Shown here in pieces: positions 46,729-57,406 of a stretch of 64,000 bases of DNA (positions are counted from its first letter, which is position 1; every line of letters begins with the position of its first letter). Made by a program: the position numbers and the translations under genes. The DNA is from Rhizoclosmatium globosum (lineage: Eukaryota > Chytridiomycota > Chytridiomycetes > Chytridiales > Chytriomycetaceae): the NCBI GenBank assembly GCA_002104985.1, contig MCGO01000010.1, positions 558,001 through 622,000 of the forward strand, given 5' to 3'. The notes beneath the pieces were generated by a model. The model was not told the origin of the DNA and did no database searches. It saw only the letters and a list, made by a program, of their open reading frames with translations.

Positions 46729-49036
46729 ATGTCATCCGAAATGGAGACGGACAGCATCGTCGAGACAGGCGACGAGGAGCTCGGCACGCACTTCACTTCC
46801 GCGGACCTCGAATCCACCGCCAAAGTGCTCGCAGCGCTGAACACATCGCCGGCGCTGAAGCGGTTCGCAAAGACCAACGCGACGCTGAGAGACGTTCTTG
46901 CGCTCGGCCACCGCGTCTTTCGGCCCTCGGACGACGAGAAGAAGTCGTTTGTGAAGAAACAAAAGAAGAATCTGAGGGACGACGATCTGAAGCTGCTCGA
47001 TGATGCTGGAATTAGAAAGATGCGGCTCGTCAAGGTAAGATTGCTTTTATCGCTCTGTCAAGTGTCTAATCCTGTCTGAAGATGGTCGGAATGATTGGTG
47101 GATCGGTCGATCTGCAGAAACCACCTCGAATTGCGAATCCTGAGGATGTCGACAAGTTTATTGCTGAGGACGAGGCGAAAACTGCCGCTGCTATCAAGGC
47201 TGAAGCTGAGAAGCTTATGCAACAACCTGCGGCATCTGTACTACCAGAGGAATCATCATCGACACCGCTCTTTACTCATGTCGAGGCCGATCCAACTGTC
47301 GACCAACTTCCACCTCCAAAAAAGCTCAACTACAAACGGTCCTGTCATATCTGTGGCGCCCTCTTCAATGAGTTACATGCCTTCTACGATCAGCTGTGTC
47401 TTCCATGTGCTACTTTCAACTATACCAAACGTTTCTCGAAAGCAAACATGAAGGGCCGAGTCTGCATTGTGACAGGTGCCCGTGTTAAGGTATGTTTAGC
47501 ACGCCTTTTCCCCCTCATCCTACTCTTCTCCCATCATTGTTCTTTTACGGACCACATGCACAGAGTCGCAATTTCGTAGCATTTAATGCGTTGATGTTTT
47601 TGCGCTAGTGTTAATGTAATATCAATGTCTCTATGGGTATGCCAATTGCCTCTCTTTTGTTTTGAAGATGGAAATAGGGGTGCAACCCAATATAGACAAT
47701 TTCTCTCCCCTTCTCCCTCTCCCCCTCCTCTTCATCGATCTCTTTCTCCTCGTTCGTCTGTTAAGCTGATAACTTATCGTTTCCCACTTTACAGATTGGG
47801 TATGCCATTGCTCTGAAACTCCTGCGGATGGATGCTGCGAAAGTGATTGTCACCACACGGTTCCCACACGATGCTGCTCGTCGGTTTGCTGCTGAACCCG
47901 ATAGCGACACGTTCAAGGACCGGTTAACCATCTATGGCCTCGATTTCCGAGACATTCGAATGATGCATCACTTTTGTGCCCATATTCGGGCTAAAGAAAC
48001 GCGGCTTGACGTGATTATCAACAATGCTGCGCAAACTGTGAGGAAACCGCCTGGTTTCTATGAACACTTGATGAGTGGGGAGGCGGTTGAAATGCTTGGG
48101 CCTGAAGTCTTGGAAAAAGTTGAAGTTGTTGATGTGTTTAGAGTCGGTGACAAATACTTGTTTGGAAGCCCTGACGTTGCTGCTGCTGAAGCAAAGAGAT
48201 TGATGGGATCTGCCTCATCTGCCGCTGCCAAGTTGAACGTTGTTTCTTCTGGCGATCATGTCGAGTTGGCCACAAATGCGGCAGTTCAAGGTGATGTGTT
48301 GATGGCGACTCCTGCAAAGAATGCCATCAACCTTGGTACGGACTTTATCCCTGCTGATCCGGGTTCCGCTGCTTCGCTTGCACTCAAGGACGGTGTCGTT
48401 GTGAACGAGGCTGCCTCAATGTCCCAGATCCCAATGATGGCTTCTGATATCACTTCAGCTGCACAATCCACCGAACTGTTCCCGAAGGGTTTGTATGACC
48501 GTGACGACCAACAAGTAGACTTGCGCACACAAAACTCTTGGAACCTTGAAATGGGCCAGATTTCTACAGTCGAAATGATGGAATGCCATGTCATCAACTC
48601 TTTTGCGCCGTGGGTTCTTATTTCAGAGCTCAAGAGTCTCATGGAAGCCTCTGGTCCTGTTGATGGATCAACTCTTCCTGAAGGCACCTTTTTCGACAAG
48701 TACGTTGTGAACGTGAGTGCGATGGAAGGTCAATTCTATAGAAACAAGACCATCTTCCATCCACATACAAACATGGCTAAAGCCTCTTTGAATATGATGA
48801 CGCGAACAGCAGCTGCTGGTTTTGCAGCGGTTGGGATCTTTATGACAGCTGTTGACACTGGTTGGATTACTGATGAGCAACCACAGCATCTTTGGGAGAA
48901 GCGGGCAAACCAACCGCCTCCTTTGGATGAATGGGATGCAGCTATGCGAGTGCTCGATCCTGTAATGTGTGGTGTTCGTGGAGAAGAGAAGGTTTGGGGT
49001 GCGTTTTTGAAGAATTATAAACCTACGCGATGGTAG
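46729..49036 (+). CDS. Zinc-ribbon/short-chain dehydrogenase fusion
   Basis: Exons 46729-47034, 47082-47489, 47795-49036 (47 and 305-nt introns), 651 aa. The N-terminal about 200 residues are helical, then a four-Cys motif (CHICGALF ... LCLPCATFN). A Rossmann SDR domain follows: VTGARVKIGYAIALKLL (across a splice), VIVTTRFPHDAARRF, INNAAQTVRKPPGFYEHL, and catalytic Ser in VNVSAMEGQF. Where YxxxK is expected it reads HTNMAKA, so Tyr is replaced by Thr. A long insertion lies between NNAA and the Ser. Cofactor NAD(P) by family; substrate unknown. Confidence 0.75.
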
Positions 49037-49246
49037 TTTTGTTGATAATCCCGTAATATAATGTAAATAAATGGTGTATTTGTTGTCTACTATTTAATGT
49101 AAGTTCAACCTTTTTGATGCATGCATTACATAAATTGTTGGGATTGTTGATAATGAAAGGCGGGATTTCGGGGTGCAAAGGGTTCGTTGGTACTTCAAAA
49201 TGCGCCCTGGTCATATTATGGCGGGAACAGCAAGAATACTCCACGA

Positions 49247-50209
49247 ATGCTACCACATTCCCTGTTCATTTGGATTCTATGTCTCCTTCGAGATGTCGTG
49301 TATTCTCAACCTGCTACCGGATCACTTGTCAAATACTGGGGAGGACCACTCCTCACACAACCTGTCATCCAACCTATCTGGATCGGAAACTACGCCTACA
49401 AAAACCAAACAATCAACTTCTACACGCAACTCTTCAAATCCCGAATGATGACTATGCTTACTCAGTATTACCAACTCGCCGATAATGGCACGAAAACATA
49501 TGTATCTCCAGCCCGCCTCCTCACACCCATCGACGCAACAGGACTTACAGATTCCAAAGGAAAACTTATCGACATAGAGAGTGGAGAACAACTCGTTGCC
49601 CGTCTCGTCGACACTGGCAAACTCCCCGCCAAAACCCGAAACACACTATACGTATTCCACTACGGCGCCGACCAATCCACCCTCTCCTCCTCCGTCTTCA
49701 ACTGCACGGAAACCGCGTCGTACCACAAATATTTCAGCTGGAGCCTCTCCACCGGCGAACTCCTCGACATCACGTACTACATTGTCGTGAAACCCTGCGC
49801 CGAGCAAGTCTTCAAGTGTTTCGACGCGGAGGGGTTTGATAACCTGAGCTGCGTGATGACGCACGAGATTATGGAAGCGATTGTGGATCCGGGGCCGACG
49901 CCGGGGTGGACGGGGTATGTGAAGGGGTCGAGTGTTGAAGCGGATCCGTTGACGGCTGAGGTTGGTGATTTGTGTGATATGCAGGGGACGATGTTTGTGG
50001 GGACGGATGGGAGGCGGTTTGTGGGGCAGAAGATTTATTCGGTTTTGGATGGTGGGTGTTGGCAGTTTGAGGAGTTTGGGGGGAAGAGTGCCAAGGTTGT
50101 TTCGAGGGGAGTGGGAGGGGTTGGAAGTCGGGTTGGGGGGTGTGGGGGTTACTTGTTTTGTTGTTTTTGTAAAATATACCATTTATTGCATTACTATGGG
50201 TGTTATTAG
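49247..50209 (+). CDS. Secreted EXORDIUM/PHI-1-like protein, copy 1
   Basis: Single exon, 320 aa. Signal peptide MLPHSLFIWILCLLRDVVYS, then YWGGPLLTQPVIQPIWIGNY. The region IVVKPCAEQVF ... VMTHEIMEAIVDPGPTPGW ... AEVGDLCDMQGTMF resembles the HE-x2-E-x2-DP and GDLC core of the phosphate-induced protein 1/EXORDIUM family, secreted proteins known from plants, bacteria and some fungi. The hydrophobic C-terminus may be a GPI signal. Codon composition changes abruptly from C-rich to G-rich near 49850. A tandem paralogue follows. Confidence 0.55.
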   Translation: MLPHSLFIWILCLLRDVVYSQPATGSLVKYWGGPLLTQPVIQPIWIGNYAYKNQTINFYTQLFKSRMMTMLTQYYQLADNGTKTYVSPARLLTPIDATGLTDSKGKLIDIESGEQLVARLVDTGKLPAKTRNTLYVFHYGADQSTLSSSVFNCTETASYHKYFSWSLSTGELLDITYYIVVKPCAEQVFKCFDAEGFDNLSCVMTHEIMEAIVDPGPTPGWTGYVKGSSVEADPLTAEVGDLCDMQGTMFVGTDGRRFVGQKIYSVLDGGCWQFEEFGGKSAKVVSRGVGGVGSRVGGCGGYLFCCFCKIYHLLHYYGCY

Positions 50210-50314
50210 GGGGGCACGGGAATTTACAAGGCAAGGGTACATTGAACTCAGCAGTGCAACACAAGCAAAGAGAATCAAAAAAGAACCTCATATTCATTTA
50301 TCATTACCGCACGA

Positions 50315-51250
50315 ATGATGACGTGCCGGCAAGTCTCTCTACTGCTTTTTGCCATTGCTTTCGTGGATGCTACTCCTCCAGTCTATTGGGGCGGAAAGGT
50401 ATATCACCAACACACACGCGCCATCTAACAGCTATCCCAGGTCATGGTAAATTCAATCATCCAGCCAATATTCATAGGAAATTACACAAAAAAGGCTGAA
50501 ACAGTCTCCTTCTATACACAACTCATCAAGTCACAACTCATGACTGTGATGACGGAATACTACCAAATAGAAGCAAGCGGAACCAAAACATACATCAACA
50601 TTCCTCAAACTGTGTTACCAGCCGTAGACGCAACAGGGGCAACCGACAGTTCAGGAAACCTGATTGAAGCTGAACAAGGAGCCCAAATTATTGACTCATT
50701 ACAAAAACGAAACGCGTTACCAGCAACAACACCCGACACAGTCTACGTGTTCCATTTCGGAGAAGACCAAACAACAGGAGGTCTCACGGATTGCACCGCA
50801 ACCGTCGCGTACCATGAATGCCAACTCCTCGGAGACACGCGATACGTCTTTTCAGTGATAAAACCGTGTGCCGCATACCATTTCGGGAATCCCGTTGGGT
50901 TCGACGCCATCACAGCCAGCGCGAGTCACGAGCTTTTCGAGATACTCACGGACCCGTTTTGGAGGGTGAAAGTGGGGTGGACAGGGGAGAATCCGGGTGA
51001 AAAGGGGGTTGCGGATTTGGAGTTTGAGAATGGGGATGTTTGTAATGGGTTGAAGACTGTGTGGAGGGGGACGGATGGGGTTATGTATACGGCGCAGAAG
51101 ATTTATTCGGTGTTGAGTGGAGGGTGTGTTGGGTTTGAGGATTTGGGGGATGTGAATGTTGCTACTGTTGTTACGAGGACTGCAACTTCGGGGGCAGGAA
51201 GGGTGGTCGGATGGTGTCTGCTAGTTTTCTTGTCCATCCTCTTTAGTTAA
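50315..51250 (+). CDS. Secreted EXORDIUM/PHI-1-like protein, copy 2
   Basis: Exons 50315-50398 and 50441-51250 (42-nt intron), 297 aa. Signal peptide MMTCRQVSLLLFAIAFVDA, then VYWGGK. Core matches copy 1: QPIFIGNYTKKAETVSFYTQ, VFHFGEDQ, ITASASHELFEILTDP, GDVCNG, QKIYSVLSGGC. It ends with a hydrophobic tail after small residues (VVGWCLLVFLSILFS), typical of GPI-anchor signals. Copy 1 lacks the intron in its first part. Composition again flips from A/C-rich to G-rich, near 50950. Confidence 0.55.
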
Positions 51251-51346
51251 TCTTCAGATCTTGAATGTATTATTTTCATGTACTTCATTTCTAATCAACC
51301 GGATGATCCGGCAGAAAAACACAACCCAAAACAAGGAAGTAACCAA

Positions 51347-51874
51347 ATGTCACCAACACTTCCAGCTTCAGATTTCTCAGCAACTTCCAAACCAGCCTTC
51401 TACAAAACACTTGTCGCGCAAGTGGAAGCCGTGCTGGATCTGTCATTGCCTTTGACAGCCAACCTCGCCAATATCTCATCAGTTCTCTTTTACGCCTTGA
51501 CAGACGCCCCTGTTTCCCGCAAGATCAACTGGTGTGGCTTCTATCTGACTGAAGACGCCACAGCTGCGAAGCCACGAATGGTTCTTGGACCGTTCCAGGG
51601 CCGAGTTGCATGCACCATCATTCCATTTGGAAAGGGCGTGTGTGGAACAGCAGCAACGAAGAGGGAGACTCAGGTTGTGAAGGACGTGCACGAGTTCCCA
51701 GGCCATATTGCGTGTGACTCTGCTTCTGAAAGCGAGGTTGTTGTTCCAATTGTTGTTGGCGATGTTGTGAAGGGAGTGCTGGACATTGACTGCCTTGTCA
51801 AGGAGGGATTCGATGAGGAGGACCGTGTTGGGATGGAGGCTGTTGTTCAGAAGTTGTTGGTCCTGTGGCAATAA
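51347..51874 (+). CDS. Free methionine-(R)-sulfoxide reductase (GAF domain)
   Basis: Single exon, 175 aa. Reduces free Met-R-sulfoxide with thioredoxin (fRMsr; yeast Ykg9 type). GAF fold with INWCGFYL, GPFQGRVACTIIPFGKGVCG and PGHIACDSASESEVVVPI; the three conserved Cys sit in ACT, VCG and ACD, as in active enzymes. Length and start agree with the family. Confidence 0.93.
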   Translation: MSPTLPASDFSATSKPAFYKTLVAQVEAVLDLSLPLTANLANISSVLFYALTDAPVSRKINWCGFYLTEDATAAKPRMVLGPFQGRVACTIIPFGKGVCGTAATKRETQVVKDVHEFPGHIACDSASESEVVVPIVVGDVVKGVLDIDCLVKEGFDEEDRVGMEAVVQKLLVLWQ

Positions 51875-51990
51875 AGCATTTGATTTAGTGGATGCAGGTA
51901 TGAAATATGGCGACTTATTAAATAAAGTAGGAAATTAAATAGTTCTATTATTTTGAATGAAGCTCGAGCCAGTTCAGTGTCCGAAATTGC

Positions 51991-54900
51991 ATGCCACTTC
52001 CAACAAAGATGCTTGGAAAGAACAAGAAGACGCCAACATCGGCAGCAAAGAGCGGACAAAACCAGCGCACAATCACATCGTTCTTTGCGAAACCAAATGC
52101 GACAACTCCGGCGCGCGCGGTTGGTCCGAGTGCGAGCCAGAGCCTTGGACAGCCCGAACCACATCCACATCCACAGCAACAACAGCAACAACAACTACCT
52201 AGTGCTCAACCACAACAACAACCTCCTTCTATCCAAACAACAACGGCCCAGTCTCTTCCGCCACGCGAATCAGACAAAATGGACGAGGACCACGACGACG
52301 ACAACGACAACGACGCACCTGTTCTGGCAAAGGTGTGTTCTTATTCTTTGCACAACACAACCGATCGATCCACATTCGCGCTTACTTTAAATCAAATCAA
52401 CTCAGAAACGATCAAAGTTTGTTGTTGCCGACGACGACTCGGACGACGACGCTGCCAAAGTCGAAACTCTGAAGAAACGCAAGACAAACGACGACGACGA
52501 CGAAGACAAAGACAAGTTCAACTCGGACGCGATGAAGACCCCTGCCCGCAAATCACTCGACAAGTTTGCTTCGCCGAGATTCGACTTTGTCCAGAAAACA
52601 CCCGCCTCCTCTTCTTCGCAAGTACGTGTTGCCCCCTTTGTCGCTCTTGTATCCCCATGCTTATCATCTAAACAGAATATCTCGGGAACCCCTTTCTCGG
52701 CTATGGCATCCACTCCTGCCTCCGCTTCAAAGCAAACTCCCTTGACTTCAACAGACAAAAAGCTGCACGTGCAATGGATTTCAAGGAACGTAACCAAGAC
52801 CGCTACGCCTTCCTTCTCGACGAACGCGACGCCGACAAGAATCGTCCTGGTGAACCGTCCTATGACCCTCGCACACTCTACATTCCTCCCTCCGCCTGGT
52901 CTAAATTCACTCCATTTGAACACCAATTCTGGGAAATCAAATCAAAGCATTGGGATACCGTCGTCTTTTTAAGAAGGGGAAATTCTTTGAAGTCTATGAA
53001 AAGGATGCGGATGTTGCTTCAAAAGAATTTGACTGGAAATGTACGGATCGTGTTAATATGAAAATGTGTGGTGTGCCTGAGAATTCTTTTGATCATTGGG
53101 TAAGGGTCGTCACAATGTTTCAAACTCTTATTACTCACTTATCTTTCACCTATCATTCACCTATCATTCACCTATCATTCACTCATCATTCACTCACACA
53201 GGCCTCTCAATTTGTTGCACGTGGTTACAAGGTTGCTAAGGTGGACCAAGTTGAAAACGCTATCGCAAAGGATATGGCAAAGAAAAAGAATGGGCCTTCA
53301 GGAAACAAGAAGGAGGACTCTGTGATTCGTCGTGAATTGACAATGATTCTCACAGCCGGAACTCTTGTGGACACTCAATTGTTGACGAGTGAAATGAGTA
53401 CTTATTGTATGGCCATCAAGGTTGGTGATTTATTTGTTGCCATGCACTCTTCACTGATTCTAATAACTGGCGAGCAGGAAGAAGTAAATGCTGGGGACTC
53501 TGCCGAACCTCTCTTTGGAGTATCCTTTGTCGACACAAGTACTGCCGAATTCAACATCTCCTATTTCCGGGACGATGCTGATCGAACACACTTGGAAACT
53601 CTCCTTCTCCAACTGAAACCAAAAGAACTTGTTCTTGAGAAGGGGTGTTTGAGTGCCAAGACTCAAAAAGTGTTGAAAAACTGCTTGAATGATCCTCAGT
53701 GTAACCACTTGATTCCAGAAGTTGAATATTGGACTGTCGAGGCGACTTTGGATGAGTTGCAGAGACCTTGTTATTTTGGTGTTGCTGGAGAAGGTGGCGC
53801 TGTTGGTGGGTTTTGATTGGTTTTATTGTCATTCGCTTTGCTTATGTAGTTTGATACAGAGGTCAAATATCCGGACGCTGTGAATCGCATTCGGGATGAG
53901 CCTTTAGCTATGGCATCGTTGGGAGGCCTTTTGTCATACCTTAGAAGTGTGAGTACGGTTTTTCCCCTAACGACAATTTTAACAAGCACCACTATAGCTT
54001 AAACTCGACAAAGATCTCGTCTCAGCGCGCAACTTCCAAATTTACGATCCTTTGCGCCGGTCGGGTAATTTGATCCTTGATGGACAGACGTTATTGAATT
54101 TGGAGGTGTTTGAAAACACGAGTGATGGAAGTTCTGAAGGGACACTGTTTAAACTTTTGAACCACTGTGTTACACCAAGTGGTATGTTTTCGTTTTTTAC
54201 TTTATATATGGCGATTGTTCTAATCGCGAAGTACAGGAAAGAGACTTTTCAAGACGTAAGTTTGTCGGTGTTAATGCGGGCTATTATTTATGTTTTTATA
54301 GATGGGTTTGTCATCCTTTGCAAGATATTGCTGCAATCAACAGTCGTTTGGACGCTGTTGATGATATTTCTGGATGTCCAGACTTCCAAGGTTTGTTCCA
54401 GTGTAATTCGATTCGTGGCTTAATCCTGTTCAAAAGACGAAGTTACTACATGTTTCAGAAAGCTGCCTGATTTAGAACGAATTATTTCTCGCATCCATGC
54501 TGGAACGAGTCGTGTCAAGGACTTCATGTTGGTGTTGAAGGGATTCACGGACATTTTTGTGAGTGATTTTTTGAGCTTTCAGTGAAGAAGCTAACGGTGA
54601 ATAATAGAATTTGATGGTTGACGTCCAGAAGTTCGCCGAAAACTTTAAATCCACTCGACTGGTGCAGCTTCTCACGACAACTGACGCCCAACACCTAAGA
54701 GATGAGCTTAAATTCTTTGAAGAAGCGTTTGATCATTCGGAGGGTCTCAACACGACTGAAATTAATGCTAATGCCGGTTTTGATGATGTATATGACGAGG
54801 CTGCAGCTCAGCTGGAAGGAATCGCAGACGAATTTGAATCGTACCGCAAGGAAAAAGAGCGCAGTCTTGGTGTCAAGTGTGGATACAAGGACTTGGGAAA

Positions 54901-56134
54901 AGATTTATATCAACTTGAAATACCTACGTCTGCTGCTGGAAAGAAAATCCCAACAGTTGGATTGTGCAGACCAAGACGCAAGCTGTCACGCGTTATTATA
55001 CCCCTGAGACGAAAGCCATGTTGGAGCGATACCTAGAAGCGCGGGAAGAACGTGGCCAAGCACTCAAGAATGTCCGCGCCAGAATGTTTGCTCGGTTTGA
55101 CGAGCATTATGTCGACTGGTTGAAAGTTGTCAAGCAAGTTGCGGAGATGGATTGTCTCTTGAGTCTTGCTCTGTGTAAAAACGCAATGGAAGGACCGTTG
55201 TGTCGACCTGAGTTTGTCTCTTCAGGGGAGAGTGTGTTTGAAGTGACGGAGCTGAGACATCCGTGTATTCATACGGAGAGTGGAAAAGAGTTTATTCCGA
55301 ACGATACAGTGTTGGGTGGGGAAGGTGGATCCACCATGATTTTGTTGACGGGTCCGAATATGGGAGGAAAATCGACTTTGCTGCGACAGACTTGTATTGC
55401 TGTGATTATGGCGCAATTGGGGTGTTATGTACCTGCTGCTACTTGTCGACTCACGCCGTTTGAACGCATCTTCACTCGAATTGGGGCTCACGATAATATC
55501 CTTGCTGGACAGAGTACATTTATGGTTGAGCTTTCTGAAACGAGCAAAATCTTGCGCGAAGCGACTCCACGTTCACTTGTTATCTTGGATGAACTGGGTC
55601 GAGGAACGAGTACGTTTGACGGATTTGCGATTGCCTTCTCTGTGTTGTATCAGCTCATCACGCAGACAAAGTGTTTGGGACTCTTTTCTACGCATTATGG
55701 GATGTTGACCAAGGAGTTTGAAGATAACGGGCTTGTTTCGTTGAAGCATATGAGTTTTGTGGCTGATGAGGAGAAGTGAGTAGTTGGTTTTTGGGGCTGG
55801 TTTGTATTCATCTTTTTGTGTAGACATAGCATCACATTCTTGTATAAGCTTACTGACGGCGCGTGTCCAAAGAGTTTTGGAATGAATGTCGCTTTGATGG
55901 CAGGTGTTCCTTCTTCCATTGTTGATACTGCGGAACGAGTTGCTTCAGAGTTTGAAAGCAAGTTGAAGATGACTCGAACTACTGGGTAAGTTTGAGTGTT
56001 GACTTGTAATGTAGGTGGGTTGCTTATTTGCTGACGAATATAGGTCGAGTGAAGTGAAAATGTCGCGCCAAGCTGATTTTGCTAACCTGTGGAATGGGAA
56101 AGCTTCACGTCAAGTATACAAGTCTTTGTGTTAA
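51991..56134 (+). CDS. MSH6: DNA mismatch repair protein MSH6 with three frame breaks
   Basis: Thirteen exons: 51991-52332, 52406-52621, 52676-53099, 53202-53420, 53478-53780, 53850-53948, 53998-54181, 54237-54255, 54302-54390, 54437-54558, 54608-55775, 55824-55985, 56044-56134. The N-terminus has a PCNA-binding box (QRTITSFF) and a Gln/Asp-rich linker. Mismatch-binding motif KGKFFEVYEKDAD; Walker A LLTGPNMGGKSTLLRQ; Walker B SLVILDELGRGTSTFDG. MSH6 pairs with MSH2 to recognise base mismatches. The frame is lost at A5 (52757-52761), T5 (52966-52970) and AA (52 kb further down at 54952-54953), each apparently missing one base. With those restored the exons sum exactly to about 1146 aa. Confidence 0.92.
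53135..53197. repeat. Short tandem repeat in MSH6 intron
   Basis: About five imperfect copies of an 11-bp unit (cctatcattca) ending just before the acceptor of exon 4. Confidence 0.8.
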
Positions 56135-56162
56135 ATATTCTTGTTCAGTATATATGATGTGA

Positions 56163-57297
56163 ATGAATGAAATTGAATTTCCAAGATTTCCAGAAGGATT
56201 TACGCATTTGATTCCAATGGCATATCTTCACAACTCCCCTCACGTGGTGAATCAACGGTCGTCCACTTCAATTGAGAGCAGTGATTATCTCTTTACCGGT
56301 GGTCTACTTCGAGGGACAGCACGTACTGCGGCCTTTCCAGTATCAGCTTGTCTTCCATCAGCTGGAGGTGGAGTCTTTAAAATTCAGCCTTCAACTAGTT
56401 CCAAAGATCATCGGTCGGAATCTCAGACAACATACCACCAACGACGTGCAGTGTTTGTTAAAACCTCGCGCGACGCGTGCGACGGTTCAACTTGGAACTC
56501 GGGAATCTTGCGAGAAGACCCAAAACTGAAACTTGCACGAGACTTGAGAAACTTGAGTTATCAGCGGCAGCAACAGGAGCTCAAGCAAAGCAGAGAAGGG
56601 GTTCGGTCAAGTGAAAGTGGTGGGTCTCCCAATGTTGGACACTTGAGAAATCGGCTCGCGAGTGTTTATAAAAAGCAGCATTTGGAGGAAGTATTGGGTT
56701 CCATGGATATCTCAGATCAGTTAGAACGTGAACGGGAATTAGCTGCAGCAGAGGAAGCCGCAGCCGCAGCCGCCGCCCGTGAAGCCCAAGAAAAGCAATT
56801 ACTACGCGAAAACAGAATGAGTGTCGCAATGGTTGAAAAAATGGCAGCAGCTGCACCCTCAGTTTCAACATTCCACAACGTCCATCGATTACGAGACCGC
56901 GGTGGATCATTCATGACTTCCGATGGAGCACTGTTACGGACAAAAGTTTCAACTTTGGATTTCGCGAATGCATTGTTGAGTGAACCGGGCCACGTCGTCA
57001 ACGGATTTGTTGTCGTCTTTGACAGGATCATCTCCGGGACCTGTCCAGTCTCCTCCGTACAAGTCTGTCTCGTCACTTGGAAACGGTCTACCTCCCCATC
57101 GTCCTGATTCCTCCACGCAACGAGGGTGGGAAAACGTCAAGACGGCGTTGTTTGAAAAGTCGGCACGGAGAACTAGTTGGGCGGATCTGAACCGTGATAC
57201 AGATTACATTAAAAAGTATGACGCGAATGCTATTCCGGGATTGGAAGTTCAAGTGGGAACGATTCGCTGTCAGAGACGTCCAAAGCCTGATTTTTGA
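56163..57297 (+). CDS. Coiled-coil protein of unknown function
   Basis: Exons 56163-56979 and 57026-57297 (46-nt intron inferred from the frame change), about 362 aa. The middle is a charged coiled coil with an Ala run (ERERELAAAEEAAAAAAARE). The end has RTSWADLNRDTDYIKKYD and VQVGTIRCQRRPKPDF. Only 28 bp separate it from the MSH6 stop. No known family recognised; cytoskeletal or ciliary proteins often look like this. Confidence 0.5.
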
Positions 57298-57406
57298 GTA
57301 CCCAATTGAAGAATAAAGTCAGATCGTGAAGTATTGAAAGGCTTATTTTGGATATCGATAGAACCTGAACTTATTCACAGCATCCCTTGCTTTTTTCTTT
57401 CATGAA

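Noticed and set aside
49646..50182. Long minus-strand frame over EXORDIUM-like copy 1
   Set aside because: Pro/Asn/His-rich antisense shadow of the C-rich/G-rich coding strand; no family features.
56940..57030. Apparent frameshift in the coiled-coil gene
   Set aside because: A 46-nt GT-AG intron (56980-57025) joins both frames in phase and removes an unlikely hydrophobic stretch.
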